Made by a program: the position numbers and the translations under genes
Notes under the pieces: model-generated
The model's database searches: none
Told to the model about the DNA's origin: nothing
The model's input: only the letters and a program-made list of their open reading frames with translations
Part shown: piece after piece, positions 48,859 to 60,468 of the stretch
Layout: every line of letters begins with the position of its first letter
Numbering within the stretch: position 1 is the first letter of the stretch
Assembly (NCBI RefSeq): GCF_040712315.1
Contig: NC_134013.1
Coordinates: forward strand, 16,217,001-16,281,000
Direction: 5' to 3'
DNA from: Castanea sativa
Lineage: Eukaryota > Streptophyta > Magnoliopsida > Fagales > Fagaceae
Length of the DNA: 64,000 nt

Positions 48859-49388
48859 GGCTACGTCAGTAGTGTACATCCATCTAGGCGGAATCTTATT
48901 ACAAGACTTCGTCAGTAATATACATCTGTCTAGGCGGAATCTTATTACTTACTTCGTCGGTAATGTACATCCGTCAAGGCGGAATCTTATTACCTAGCCA
49001 TTCTCGATGATCTTTTGGCTTTGTCGGTAATGTACATCCGTCAAGGCGGAATCTTATTACCTAGCCATTTTTTATGATCTTTTGGCTTCGTCAGTAATGT
49101 ACATCCGTCAAGGCGGAATCTTATTACTGACTTCGTTGGTAATGTACATCCGTCAAGGCGGAATCTTATTACCTAGCCATTTTCGATGATCTTTTGGCTT
49201 CGTCAGTAATGTACATCCGTCAAGGCGGAATCTTATTACTGACTTCGTCGGTAATGTACATCCGTCAAGGCGGAATCTTATTACCTAGCCATTTTCGATG
49301 ATCTTTTGGCTTCGTCAGTAATGTACATCCGTCAAGGCGGAATCTTATTATCTAGCCATTTTCGATGATCTTTTGTCTTCGTCAGTAA
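48859..49388 (-). repeat. Nine-copy tandem array between gag and 3' LTR
   Basis: GGCGGAATCTTATTA occurs nine times. Two spacings alternate, about 46 and about 69 bp; the longer form adds CTAGCCATTTTCGATGATCT. Most neighbouring units carry TAATGTACATCCGTCAAGG. The last unit overlaps the end of gag, whose final codons (FTDEDKRSSKMAR) are encoded by repeat sequence. Confidence 0.9.
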
Positions 49389-50316
49389 ACCAACGATCTG
49401 GACACTCCCTATTTCGTCCTTTACGTTCGTCCTCCCTCTTTCCCTTTTCTTCCGTTTTCTCCATATCTTTAATGGCGGCTAGCGCATCCTCAGCATTCAT
49501 GTACTTTTGCGCCTTTAAGAGCATTTCTGCCATCGTCTTAGGTGGATTTTTTGCCAGTGACATCACAAACTCTCTAGACTTCAGCCCTGCTTTAAAGGTT
49601 GTCAGCTGTACTTTGTCATCAGCGTCGTCCACTTCTAGGGTTTCTCGGGTAAAGCGTTTTACGTATGACCGCAAGGTTTCTTTCTCCCGTTGCTTAACAG
49701 TGAGTAGGTGGTCTGCTGGTCTCTTAGGACGTTGCCCTCCGACGAAATGGCGCAGAAAGGCGCTACTCAACTGTTCAAAGTTATCAATGGATGAGGTTGG
49801 CAACTTTATGAACCACTCTCTTGCAGCTCCCTTAAGTGTGGTAGGGAAGGAACGACACATTATTTCATCAAGGGGCTGTTGGAGGCCTAATGTCGTCTTG
49901 AAGGTATTAAGGTGATCTTGGGGGTCCTTAAGCCCGTCAAAATGCTCAAGCTGAGGCAACCGAAACTTCGCCGGCACTGGTCGTTCCAAGACTGCCACGG
50001 AGAAAGGAGAATCTGTTGCCCTGACCATTCTATCTAGGCTCTGATCTGTCTTCTCCTTAATAGCATTTCTCAGTTCGTCCATCTCTTTCCTCATCTCTTG
50101 AAGAAGATTAGAATTTTATTCGTTTGGAGTAGTGGTCCTTCGTCGATCGCTTCTCCCATGACTGTCTCCTTCATCCTCCTGGACAACTCTAGACCGATTC
50201 TCCTTATGCTGAAGCTGTTGTCTCATCTCCTGATTCTGCCTGGTGAGCTCTTCCACAGTGGCCGCAAGAGCTTGAACTTGCTGAGCCAAGGCTGCTGAGT
50301 CTTGGTTGGACTCCAT
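49348..50316 (-). pseudogene. Gag of the gypsy element, one internal stop
   Basis: It starts MESNQDSAALAQQVQALAAT (coiled-coil-like). A single in-frame TAA at 50118-50116 is followed without frame change by MRKEMDELRNAIKEK and the retrotransposon gag core (FRLPQLEHFDGLKDPQDHLN, AAREWFIKLP, LRSYVKRFTRE). Total 322 codons. It ends before any zinc knuckle, at the tandem array. Whether the stop is bypassed or the copy is dead cannot be told. Confidence 0.85.
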
Positions 50317-50392
50317 CTGGATATCGAAGTTGGTAGGAACTGCGCTTTCGGATCGTAGTACGAGAACGTCGTCCCCACAGACGGCGCCAAAC

Positions 50393-51038
50393 TGATGAAA
50401 CACGGATTCGTCAGTTGTAGTGAGGTCGTCCAGCCGGGACCAGACTGATGAATCACGAGTTCGTCAGTCGTAGTGAGGTCGTCCAGACGGGACTAGAGGT
50501 CTGTTTGTGTCGCGGTGGAAGAAGAAATTCTCCAGAATGGTCACCGGTGTGGTGCCTGCCACAACGTCTCTGATGCCAAAGTTAGTACAAGGGAGTTTAT
50601 AATAATAGACTATAAGAATGATTAGGGATATCTTGTAATTGTGTTCGTACCTTCTGTTGGCAATGCGTGGGCTTTATATATGTTGTTCTAGATTCTAGCC
50701 GTTGTGGCAGTTATTGTGGCTTTAATGCCTCTTTTAGTAACGCTTCTTGCTGAGTAATGGGGTTTTAATATGCCTTCAACAGTTCGTCCAGCTGGTTCTG
50801 TAACCGTCCGGGGTATTATTGGTGGCATTGAATGATCCTGCTATCCTCGTCAGTGACGTGTATACTTGTTTAAGCTCGTCTCAGAGAGTAGTCTCGTCAG
50901 TCCCATCAGATGCCTTTAGTCTCGTCGTCAGTTAATCTCGTTAGTCCCATCAGATACCTTAGTCTCGTCTGTAGTTGATCTCGTCAGTCCCATCAGATGC
51001 CTTAGTCTCGTCAGTAGTTGATTTCGTCAGTCCCATTA
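50393..51038 (-). repeat. 5' LTR of the gag-only gypsy element
   Basis: It is 646 bp. It contains a roughly 50-bp internal direct repeat at its left end (TTCGTCAGT-GTAGTGAGGTC) and three to four CTCGTCAGTCCCATCAGATG units at its right end. The terminal base pair reads TTA where TCA is expected. Confidence 0.9.
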
Positions 51039-52154
51039 GTACATATATGTTTCCCTTTGTTTTAAATTATCATCGTAAGATATCCCAAAATTTTGTTAAT
51101 TTTTTTTAGAACTTTGTTTAAGGATAATTTTGAAAAGTTGTATCTTTTTAATTAAAAAAAACAAGACAATCTTAAAATGTTGGATTTTTTAAACAGGACC
51201 AAAAATTTGGGACGAAAATAAAATTTTCTAATTATTTGTCATTTCTTCACGTAAAACTTACTTAGCAATTAAAACTGCTTCAAAATTTTTTTAAAACTAA
51301 TTTCAATTTGAAAATTCATCCTTTGGCGAGGATCAAATTGTTTCATTTAAGTTCATATTGATTGCCTAGAGATAGTCGTAAGCAACAAAAAAAAAAAAAG
51401 AGTTATGGTGTTTAAAAAATAAAAACCCGTCTTTCATGACACGTAAAGCATGACGTATAGTGTTGGAGACGAGTAATTCGAGCACTACCATATAATAAAC
51501 CTAAACAAAATGGGTTTTTTATTTTATTTTAATGTAGTTCTATAATTTTTTGCAAATAAAAAGCGACAGGTGCCCACAGCACACCGACATCGAAGAGGAT
51601 AAATGGACCCAGATTGATTGAACATCATGTGGTCTATATGGAATTATTATGCGTCTCAATCGTCCTATTGAAATTCTGGGAATAAGACATGCTTTTTTTT
51701 AGGTCCTCTCTGCTAATATGTCCCAACCATTTTAGGCACCTGTTTTTTTGTAGTATAAAGTTAAAAATAAAATTTTCAATAAATCATATTTTTGACCGGA
51801 AAAAAGTTTATCTTCAGAAAGAAAGAAACCATATGTGCTTTTAGATAGTGATTTGACTGATTTCCAAGTTAATAATTTAGTTTTCAAAATTTTCCAATTA
51901 ATCCTCTATTTTTCTATACTGAACAAATAATTTGGGACAGAAGAAGTAATTTATTTATTCCTCCTACCGCTATTGATGAGTTGTTTTACTGGAATTTCAA
52001 ATTAAAACATTGTTTGCATCAGCGATGATATTATAGGGGAAATTAATGGAAGGATTTATTTGAATTATTTGAAATGTGTAGAATTTAATTTGAAGTCACC
52101 CCTTTATACATAAGGTTTAAAGTATAATTTGTCAAAATAAAATGTTATAATCGC

Positions 52155-52159
<5 letters not shown>

Positions 52160-52222
<63 letters not shown>
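52160..52222. repeat. (AT)n microsatellite
   Basis: An uninterrupted AT dinucleotide run of about 60 bp in AT-rich spacer. Confidence 0.95.
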
Positions 52223-52224
<2 letters not shown>

Positions 52225-53345
52225 TGAGTATAGGTTACTAGTACCAATGTGTCCAAGTCAAGAGGCAAGCTTAGGATTACTTTTTTTATAATTCGATAGC
52301 TAATTAGGAAAGCTTAGAATTGCTGTGGTCCTATAAGTTTACCTTCTTTTTTTTATCTTTTTTTTTTTTTGAGAAAAAAAATGACAAAGTTTGATAGGAA
52401 ACATGAAGAAGTATCAACCAATTGAAATGTAAAATGATAAAATTTGTCTATAAACTTGATTATAGCTTAAATCTACAAGTTTCTTTAAATAAAATTAGTA
52501 TTGTTACATATTTTGAACATTTAATCATTATATTACTTGTTTTTTACACTCTTAACACATATGTCAAATTTTGTATCAATTGGATATTATTTACTATATA
52601 ATCTATAAACTTATTTTTTATGTATAATTATAGACTACAAAAACTTGCAATTTAAATAATTGATTGATGACATAGACATTAATTTTTAATTTTCTAAAAC
52701 TTTTGCAAGTATTGATAATATAAGAAGAAAATATAATTAAATTAATGGTGGATTTATCAATATTCTCATCAAATAAAAAGATATTGAATAATTTTTAGCC
52801 AAACTTTGTCAAATGCCAAATTATGTGTATCCAAGAATTAGTCCATTTTGGATATATACCACTATCAGTTTTTTAAGACTTTCTCCACTTTTCCCATGTG
52901 TATTAAACACTTAGTATTCTTACCATTAATATTACTTTTTTATTTACCAATAATCACTCACTACATCAGCAATTTGTAAAAATATTTATATGTCTAGCAT
53001 TACTCAACATAAAATGAACACATAAATCTTATTATTATTATTATTATTATTATACATTGCACTTTTTCTTATATCAATAAAATTATCTTCTTCTCATCAA
53101 AAATAAAAAATAAAACTACTTTCTTTATTAAAAAAGAAAAACAAAACAAAAAAGACACATCACTATAATAATACCAATTTGCTTGCAACTAGCTGGCATA
53201 AGTTGTTGTGATTGGACTCGAACCCCCACATACTAGTATAGTATTTGTAACTCAGTGATCATAGTTATTTGGTATAAGGCAATGTAGATTGAAATTTTTA
53301 ATTATACTAACTAGAAATCATTTTTGTCAAGAATGTCAAGAAATT

Positions 53346-53430
53346 TGTAACTCAATCGGTACTTCTTAATATTTTTAACCAGATGTTTATGGTTCAATCC
53401 CTCTTTCCCCCATTAGACTCCAACTTAACT
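53346..53430 (+). repeat. Possible tRNA-derived SINE head
   Basis: TGTAACTCAATCGGT (53346-53360) resembles a pol III A box and GGTTCAATCC (53391-53400) a B box, 30 bases apart, followed by pyrimidine-rich CTCTTTCCCCC. The spacing fits a tRNA-like promoter of a plant SINE. No tail or target duplication identified. It does not fold as a tRNA. Confidence 0.45.
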
Positions 53431-53783
53431 TCTTAAATTGAATTTATTTTCATAATCCTATTAAATAACAATTAACTACATAATCCATAAAATTGTGAAA
53501 TTTGGTTACACTACATAGAATTTAGTCTTAAATGATTTGATTTTTTAACAGGGAGCCTCAAGCAAACCTTGCCTTATTTGGTAGTTCTCCCTTAATAAAA
53601 TTCCATCCCCCTCCTATCTCGCCACCTCTTTTTTGATGGGTAGATGATAAGGAAGGGGGGAGGGGTGAAGCCACAAACACAATGGTAGAGCAAAAAAATA
53701 TTCAAGTAGAACCAATCTAAAATATATTAATAATTTTTAAATCCATGAAATAACACTTATGTATAAAAAAGAAAATTACATTT

Positions 53784-53981
53784 AGGTTATGTTTGGCATG
53801 GCTTCAAAACCAGCTTATTTTACTATTTAACTTCTTTTGATACTATTCATGGATCTCATTGCACTTTTGGTACTATTTATGGGTCCCACTGTACTATTTC
53901 AACTAACTTTTACTTTTATCTACATTACTTTCAGCAAAAAGTTTTCAGTTTCAGCTAAATAAGCTGTTCCCAAACGGACAC
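53784..53981 (-). mobile_element. MITE copy 4 (GTCCGTTTGG family), inverted
   Basis: On the minus strand it begins GTGTCCGTTTGGGAACAGC and ends CCATGCCAAACATAACC, with GAAATAGTACAGTGGGACCC in the core. It is the same family as the copies at 6104, 10034 and 13933. Confidence 0.65.
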
Positions 53982-54300
53982 TTTTAGTTGTATTTATATT
54001 ATTTAAAAACAATATTTTTCTTTCATTTCTCCACCCTCCCTTAAAAGTTACCATGACTTTTAAGTGGAGTTTATAGTGTGCTTTTATGTTAAAACATCTT
54101 TTCCTCTTCCTTATACGTGTGTGTGTGTGTGTTTGTTTCTCAATTAAACATTTTAAATCAAGGGTTTTCTCTTAAATAAATTGAAGATTACAGATTAGAT
54201 CACAACCATGATTTTTGTAAATATAAAATATGTACACATCAATTGATTTCAAATAAATAAATAACAAATGTCACTTTTATAATAATGACACAAACTAAAT

Positions 54301-54337
<37 letters not shown>

Positions 54338-54960
54338 ATGGATGAAAATGTATGACTTGTCCCTAAATTTTAACATAAATATTATAGAATCTTTTCTTGT
54401 ATTGAAAAAAAAAAATCATGCATATCTCCCTAGCTCTCTAATGCTTTGTTTGTTTTGATGAAAAATCTTATGTAAAGATAGTTTTTCGTATTTTCTAGTG
54501 TTTGGTAGTATTTAAAAAAACGTGTCAAAATAAAACTATCTTTAGTCAATATAAAAAAAGTATATCTTATTTTTAAAGATTTTTTTTCAATAATTATTTT
54601 TTGAAAAACAACTATATCTCACATCAAGCTAAACAAAAGAAATTAGAAGATTATTTTTCAACTTATTTAAGATTTCTACAAAACATAGGAAAATAAGATT
54701 GTTTTATAGAAAATGCTTTTTGAAAAATGACTCAATTACTAAATAGATTTACTTTTCAAAAAATGAATATATGCTTTAAATGCTCCTAAAGTTGATGAGT
54801 TATACATGGTAAAAATGTGGATATAAAAAGAAAAAAGAAAAAAAGCTAACCTATCAGGCTGTCATAATTTGCAATTTGAATTTTTTTAATGGCCCATGTG
54901 TTAGGGGGAGGCTAATTTGGAAATGTTATGAAATTTTATTGTGTCCCTAGAAGGACTTAA

Positions 54961-54994
<34 letters not shown>

Positions 54995-55999
54995 GTTTGT
55001 ATAAATTTATTTATTTATTTATAAAATGAAAGGGGCATTATATAAAATTTTGACATAATTATTTTTTGTTCTTAATAAATAAAGGGTGAGGAAGAAAATT
55101 TCCCTTCACCATTGCATATACATAGAGTACAATAAAAATCGTTAGACTATCATTCGAGGGACCTCAAGAAAGTTGTTGATAATAATCGTTAGAATTGCAA
55201 AAAATGCATTGGTGATTTTACACTGCATTTGAAAAAGGAGGAAAAAGAAAGAGAAAGGAAAGTTAGAGGGGAAAATTAGGTTTCTATCGTTCCGTCAGAG
55301 GAGAGAAGAGAAATAAGAAGGAAAATAATACAACTTGGTCCACATTTTAATTTCCACCCAAGTTGGGCAGAAATGGAATAAACATGCAGACGCCAAGTTT
55401 GACTTTTAATGATTATAAAATTACATATTTGCCCATCAATTTTCATTCCACTCTCCATTTTATTACTGTAAAAAGAAAAAAAAAAAAAAAAAATTCCACT
55501 TTTCTTTCACTTGCAAACCAAACAATGGAAAGAGAAATAATTTTTCTCTTTTTCTTTTATTCTTCCCTCCCCATTTCCTAATACATATATTAAAAGATTT
55601 TTTTTTTATTCATTTCTTTTGTGTTGTGCTAGTGTCATATAAAATTACACAATTCACCCACGTGACGAGTTGTACGTGACAAAGAGATAATGGTAGATCC
55701 GTATAAAAACATCTTCCTACCATTCACAACTCATTACCTGAGCGAAATGTATTACAATTCCTTTCTTGTTCCTCAGCTTGAACCAAACAAACTATTAAAG
55801 ATGGCCATGACAAATTGCCAAATCCAGTAAGTTTGACAGAATTAATAAAGGTAAGGAAGAATGTGCTACGAAGGAATATTCCCAGTATTGTTTATTCGAA
55901 AGCAATCGGCCAGTAAAAACTAATTGAGGCACATACTATGTTATTTCTACATGTGATTGACTTCCGAGCAAGATAGGCTTCTGTTTTGAACCACAAGCC

Positions 56000-56052
56000 A
56001 AGGTATAGCATGTCCTTCCCATAAAAAAAAAAAAAAAGGTATAGCATGTCCT
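56000..56052 (+). mobile_element. Ultra-short retroposed poly(A) tail with 17-bp duplication
   Basis: AAGGTATAGCATGTCCT at 56000-56016 recurs exactly at 56036-56052. The 19 bases between are TCCCAT plus As. This is the clearest example of the micro-insertions in the window. Confidence 0.7.
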
Positions 56053-57496
56053 AGAGTTCAGTGTACCTTACTACCTTGTCTTAGAGTTCAGTGCATTTCT
56101 ATGACAATTTCGAATGCTTCTTTCTTACGTCAACAAAATATACATTATAATAACTAGTAGAAGTAGTAAACTAGAGAGTAGTTATACTAGTATACAACTG
56201 CAGTGAGATATTTCTAATTTTCAAGTAACTTTGGAGTGAAGGCAAAATCTGAGAAAGTGCATTTTTGCTTAACGTAGTGAATTAGAATGTATTGTATGAT
56301 TAAAAGAAAAACGAGGAATAGGGGAATAGCTAGGGATCCACAAGGACCACAACCATATATTATAAATTGTGACTTGACAGGCTCTCCTATATCTTAATGC
56401 ACGTTAGTCCAAATGCCAGTTTGAGTGCCCAACATGCACTTATCAAATTATTGTTTGCAAGATAAATTATCCTCAAATAATAATAATAATAATCATTGTT
56501 TTCATGATAAATTAAGTTGTGCATGTTACTCTTGGAAAAGGACTTGAAATCTCATGAAACTAATTGCAAACAATAATTACCCCCAACCCAAAAAAAAAAA
56601 AACTAATAAACCATTAATTAATTGTGATTAGTGATAACCCCACTCATGTGGCCATATTTATGATGAGAAGGTACCACTTCTCCTCTTAAAACAAGAGGTT
56701 TAAAATTCAACTTGTGGGCAAATACTAGAGGGGTTAGCTACCTAATTTTGCATCTCTCGCTAGAATTTTGATAATAGAAAACAATAAGGTTGAAACTGAG
56801 CATTAACTCTCTTTTCTCCTCGAATATTTTCATTCACACCACCATTTAATCCAATAGTTTTCCTGTTTTTATAGTAAAAGAAAGAAAATTGGTGTTTTTT
56901 GCTTATACTAATTGACTATAAATAATAGTCGGTGATTAATTTTTCTTATTTAAACAATTAAAGTTTATATATATTTATATAGTGCCTATTCTTAGGCTCA
57001 AATAGTCAAAGGCACCTATGGTCACCGTCACTTTTTTTTTTTTATGGGGGATAAGTGATGGCTAGGGTCACATTCTCTTATATTTTATTGATGGGTAGGT
57101 TTGGGCCCTATTGAATCCGCAAGATCTGTTAAGAGATCGGCAATCGCTTTTGCACAATTGCACTCTCAAAAAGAAAATATTTATGTGTCCCTCAATGAAA
57201 ATAAAGGCAATTTTGGGGACCCATTCTCTCTCACAAGATTTCAGTTTCACACGGAGGTACTAATCCGAGGCTTTTATTAATAATAAAAATAAAAACAAAT
57301 ACTTAACTTTTTATCTTCTTAATAGATATGAATTTTGAGAAATTAAACATTAAATTACATTTTCTTCTTATATTCTTATTTGTAAATTAAAAAAAATAAA
57401 AAATTAATAACTATGTCATCAATCAAATGTTTAAATTTTAAGTTTATGTAGTATAAAATTATGAATAAAAAATAAATTTATGAATCGAATAGTTAA

Positions 57497-58270
57497 TGTG
57501 GGGGGGCAGAATGGTCAAAATACGCTTTTGGGCCTTGGGCCTGATTTAGAGGTATTAATTCGTCCGAGCAAAGCCTTGAAGTCCATAAGCAAGCTCTTGT
57601 TGGAAGAGTTGGTGGGGTTGTCCGAGGAGGGGCATCTCCTCGGCCAAGTCAAGTGGAGGTTGAACGATGTGTCATGATGTATAGAGGAGAATGCTGGAAG
57701 GTCTGTTGGGTAAAGATATGTTCCATACAGTTATAAAGAGGAAGAACACATGAGAAATATCATGGGAAAAGCTGCTACCACCGCATTAAAGACTCTGCAC
57801 CTACCTCTTTGGTCGCATTAATGGAGAAATGACATCTGAACAGTAGTGATTAGCCTTACAACTATTATTTGAAGACTTCAAGAGGGTGGTAGATGGGACA
57901 AGTATCTGAATTGGTGATCTGTGTTATACGTGGAAGATAGAAGAAAGAAAAAATGGGATATAAAAGGAAAAGAAAGGCGTTAGAGGAAGGGGACAAAAAA
58001 AAATAAAGAAAGAAAGCACTGTACACATCATCTTCAATTTTAATCTATTATTTGGAGAAGGAAAGACAATACAAGTCATCCTCGGCTTACGTCCGAGGAG
58101 AATTTTTATCCATTGATTGTGTAGATAGTGGCAATCTAGCCCACATATTTGTTGTCCAATATCCATATAACCTAGGTTTCAAGTCCATGCTCTACAAATT
58201 TGATTGTATAAGGCTTTTTGGGCCTGAACTCACCACGTGGTTAGGTCTGAGTACAAATTGTGCACTTACG
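57497..58270 (+). repeat. 5' LTR of the Tat-type element
   Basis: It begins TGTGGGGGGGCAGAATGG and ends at ...GCACTTACG directly before the primer site. TTATAAAGAGG near 57730 is a plausible LTR TATA box. The second LTR is outside the window, so the ends are inferred from one copy. Confidence 0.7.
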
Positions 58271-58288
58271 ATTGACGCCGTCTGTGGG
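58271..58288 (+). other. Primer binding site of the Tat-type element
   Basis: ATTGACGCCGTCTGTGGG differs by one base from the TTGGCGCCGTCTGTGGG form next to the LTR of the 48-51 kb element. The TGGCGCCGT part complements the 3' end of tRNA-Asp. Confidence 0.7.
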
Positions 58289-58704
58289 AAATCTTGTGTT
58301 AAAGGAATTAGAATACTATGGCAAGCTTAGGTCCGCATCATACAAAGTCTTTAGGGTCCTAGCATGAGGATCATTTCCAACATCTTGAGCGAGAAAGAGA
58401 TCGAGAGGGCAATGTGCATACAGTGCGCATCGGAGGGAGCCGCTTGCGGGGTGGAAGCAAAATCCCCCATGAGGACGATGCGAAGGCCATGCAAAGGGAG
58501 ATTGATCACCTGAAGAAGAAGCTACGCTGTGCGAGACGGAGGCGAACACCATCTCTTTCTGATTCTTCTTCTAAGGGCTCCCAAGGCAGTAGTTACAGGC
58601 CTAGGTCCAGAACTCCTCCTAGTGAAACTTTCTCACATGAGAAAGACGATCTTCATGGTCGTAGGGGCAAGAAGTCTTCCTCCAGGGGCTTGTGAAACGA
58701 TGCT

Positions 58705-59427
58705 ATGAGCAGGGCGTTGCACCAAATCTCCAAGTCACCTTTCACACGTAGGGTCGAGAGGGGGAAGCTTCCACGACGGTTCACTCAACCCACGTTCACC
58801 ATTTATAATGGTAGAACAAACCCAGTGGAGCACGTGAGTCATTTCAATCAGAGGATGGCAGTACACTCTAAGAATGAAACTTTAATGTGCAAAGTCTTCC
58901 TTTCTAGCTTGGGACCTGTTGCGATGAGATGGTTTAATGGCCTGAAGGCGGGTTCTATTGATTCCTTCATGAAACTCACTAGGGCATTTGGGTCTCCATT
59001 CATCACCTGCAATAGAGTTCCTCAGCCTTTGGACTCATTATTGTCCATGGCCATGAAGGAGGGAGAGACCTTGAAAACATATTCTGATAGATACTTGGAG
59101 ATGTTTAATGAAATCGATGACGATTTTGATAAGGTGACGATTAACACTTTCAAGGTGGGCCTTCAAATTGATCACAACTTAAGGAAATCTCTGACCAAAA
59201 AGCCTGTACAGAGTGTGCGTCGGCTTATGGATCGTATTGACGAGTACAAACGGGTTGAGGAAGATCAGCAGCAAGGTAAGGGGAAGGCAAAGGTTATCCC
59301 TCAAGAGAGGAGGGATTTCGGGTCGAATAGATACAATAACAATAGGCCGAGGAGAGATTTCGCTGGGCAATCTGGTTCAGTCACTCCTCAGGTAGTCAAC
59401 ATCGTGTTTCGAGAACCGGTGCACTAG
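58705..59427 (+). pseudogene. Gag of the Tat-type element
   Basis: It reads LPRRFTQPTFTIYNGRTNPV, MRWFNGLKAGSIDSF and ETLKTYSDRYLEMFNE, the gag core of plant gypsy elements. Downstream at 59500-59575 a zinc-knuckle-like stretch (C-H-Y-H, G-H-T-T-E-N-C) is interrupted by stops. An upstream piece (58414-58695) is the gag N-terminus, separated by a TGA. Confidence 0.85.
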
Positions 59428-59574
59428 TTATTGAAGAAGATCTGGAAGGAACCATACTTCAAATGGCCTAACAAGATGGTTGGGGATCCTACGAAGCGGA
59501 ATCAGAATCTCATTTGCCACTATCATTGAGACGTAGGTCATACCACCGAGAATTGTCGAACACTATGAAACCAT

Positions 59575-60333
59575 TTGGAGCAGTTGGTTAGTGAAGGAAA
59601 GTTGAAGCAATTTTTGTATCATCCCAATGGACAAGGAAGCCATTCAGGTTCGATTAATCAAAAGAACAACTCATCCAAGCCTCCCTTGGGAACGATTAAT
59701 GTCATTTTTGCTGCTCCTAGTAGGACTGGCTCTTGTCCTACTAGGGTGATGTCTGTGTCACATACTCTCGCCGAGGAGTCTGGCTTGAAACCGAAGAGAA
59801 TTAAAGGGAATATTCCTCCCATTTCGGGCTTCTCGGATGAAGATAAGATTGGAACTATTCAACCGTATGACGATGCTCTGGTGGTTACGCTGAGGATAGG
59901 GGGCTATGAAGTGAGGAGGGTAATGGTTGACCAGGGTAGTGGGGCTGACATTATGTACCCTGACTTGTTTAGGGGGCTTAACCTAAAGCTCAAGGATCTT
60001 ACTGCTTATGATTCACCACTAATAAGTTTTGAAGGGAAGACTGTCATTCCAAAAGGGCAAATTCGGCTACCTGTGCAATCGGGTCTGGAGGTTGTGCATG
60101 TAGATTTCATCGTGGTAGATGCTTATTCTCCCTACATGGCCATCGTTGCAAGGCCTTGGCTACATGCTTTGTGTGCTGTTTCCTCAACTCTACATGTCAA
60201 AGTGAAGTTCCCGTCGGGGGAACTGATTGAGGAAATTGTTGGGAGCCAATCAGTGGCAAGACAGTGTATATCGGCTGCAATTCTGCATCAGGCTGAACCA
60301 GGGTCCTCGGTCTCGGCTACGGAGAACTTATAG
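59575..60333 (+). pseudogene. Aspartic protease region of the Tat-type element
   Basis: An open frame with VMVDQGSGADIMYPDLF holds the plant gypsy variant of the D-T/S-G active-site motif, followed by VHVDFIVVDAYSPYMAIVAR (the xxFxVVDxxSPYNxIxGR signature, with A for G before the last R). It ends in an in-frame TAG. Confidence 0.8.
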
Positions 60334-60468
60334 CAATTAGTGTCTCTGGGTGCGCCCAATGCGGTGACAGCAGAGGAGGCAATATGTGAAAAATTAGAAA
60401 GGATTCTTATAGGTGATGACCCTGAAAAGTTCTTTTAGGTTGGTGTTCAGCTACCACACCAGGAGAAG

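Larger units (their letters stand above)
48158..51043 (-). mobile_element. Complete gag-only, non-autonomous Ty3/gypsy LTR retrotransposon
   Basis: The 5-bp direct repeat GTACA (48158-48162 and 51039-51043) flanks a 2876-bp element. LTRs lie at 48163-48765 and 50393-51038, both starting TGATGAAACACGG. On the minus strand the primer site TGGCGCCGT (50389-50381) adjoins the 5' LTR and matches the 3' end of tRNA-Asp. Then come gag (50316-49348), a nine-copy tandem array and a purine tract (GAATCTGGGGGCATC) next to the 3' LTR. Protease, RT, RNase H and integrase are absent, so mobility would need proteins from a partner. LTRs differ by few substitutions but by one 43-bp repeat unit, so insertion is not ancient. 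Confidence 0.92.
51044..57496. other. AT-rich spacer between the two gypsy elements
   Basis: No gene. It holds simple repeats ((AT)n at 52160-52222 and 54302-54334, (TTA)n at 53029-53053, (GA)n near 54961-54994), a SINE-like head (53346-53400), an inverted MITE copy (53784-53981), a poly(A) micro-insertion (56000-56052) and several A/T runs. Short open frames here are A/T-run artefacts. Confidence 0.55.

Noticed and set aside
48859..49388. Regular repeats with spacers, CRISPR-like at first sight
   Set aside because: Spacers are themselves repeated, and the array lies between gag and LTR of a eukaryotic retrotransposon.
49373..49915. Open frame of 180 codons on plus
   Set aside because: Exact antisense of the gypsy gag core. 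No recognisable protein features.
50316..50403. Upstream ATG at 50403 for gag
   Set aside because: That leader is translated from the primer binding site and LTR border; MESNQD at 50316 is the sensible start.
53214..53226. GGACTCGAACC, another B-box-like motif on minus
   Set aside because: No A box at proper spacing and no tRNA fold.
57012..57070. T run plus ATGGGGGATA between two GTCAC copies
   Set aside because: Looks like another tail insertion, but the flanking repeat is only 5 bp and offset.
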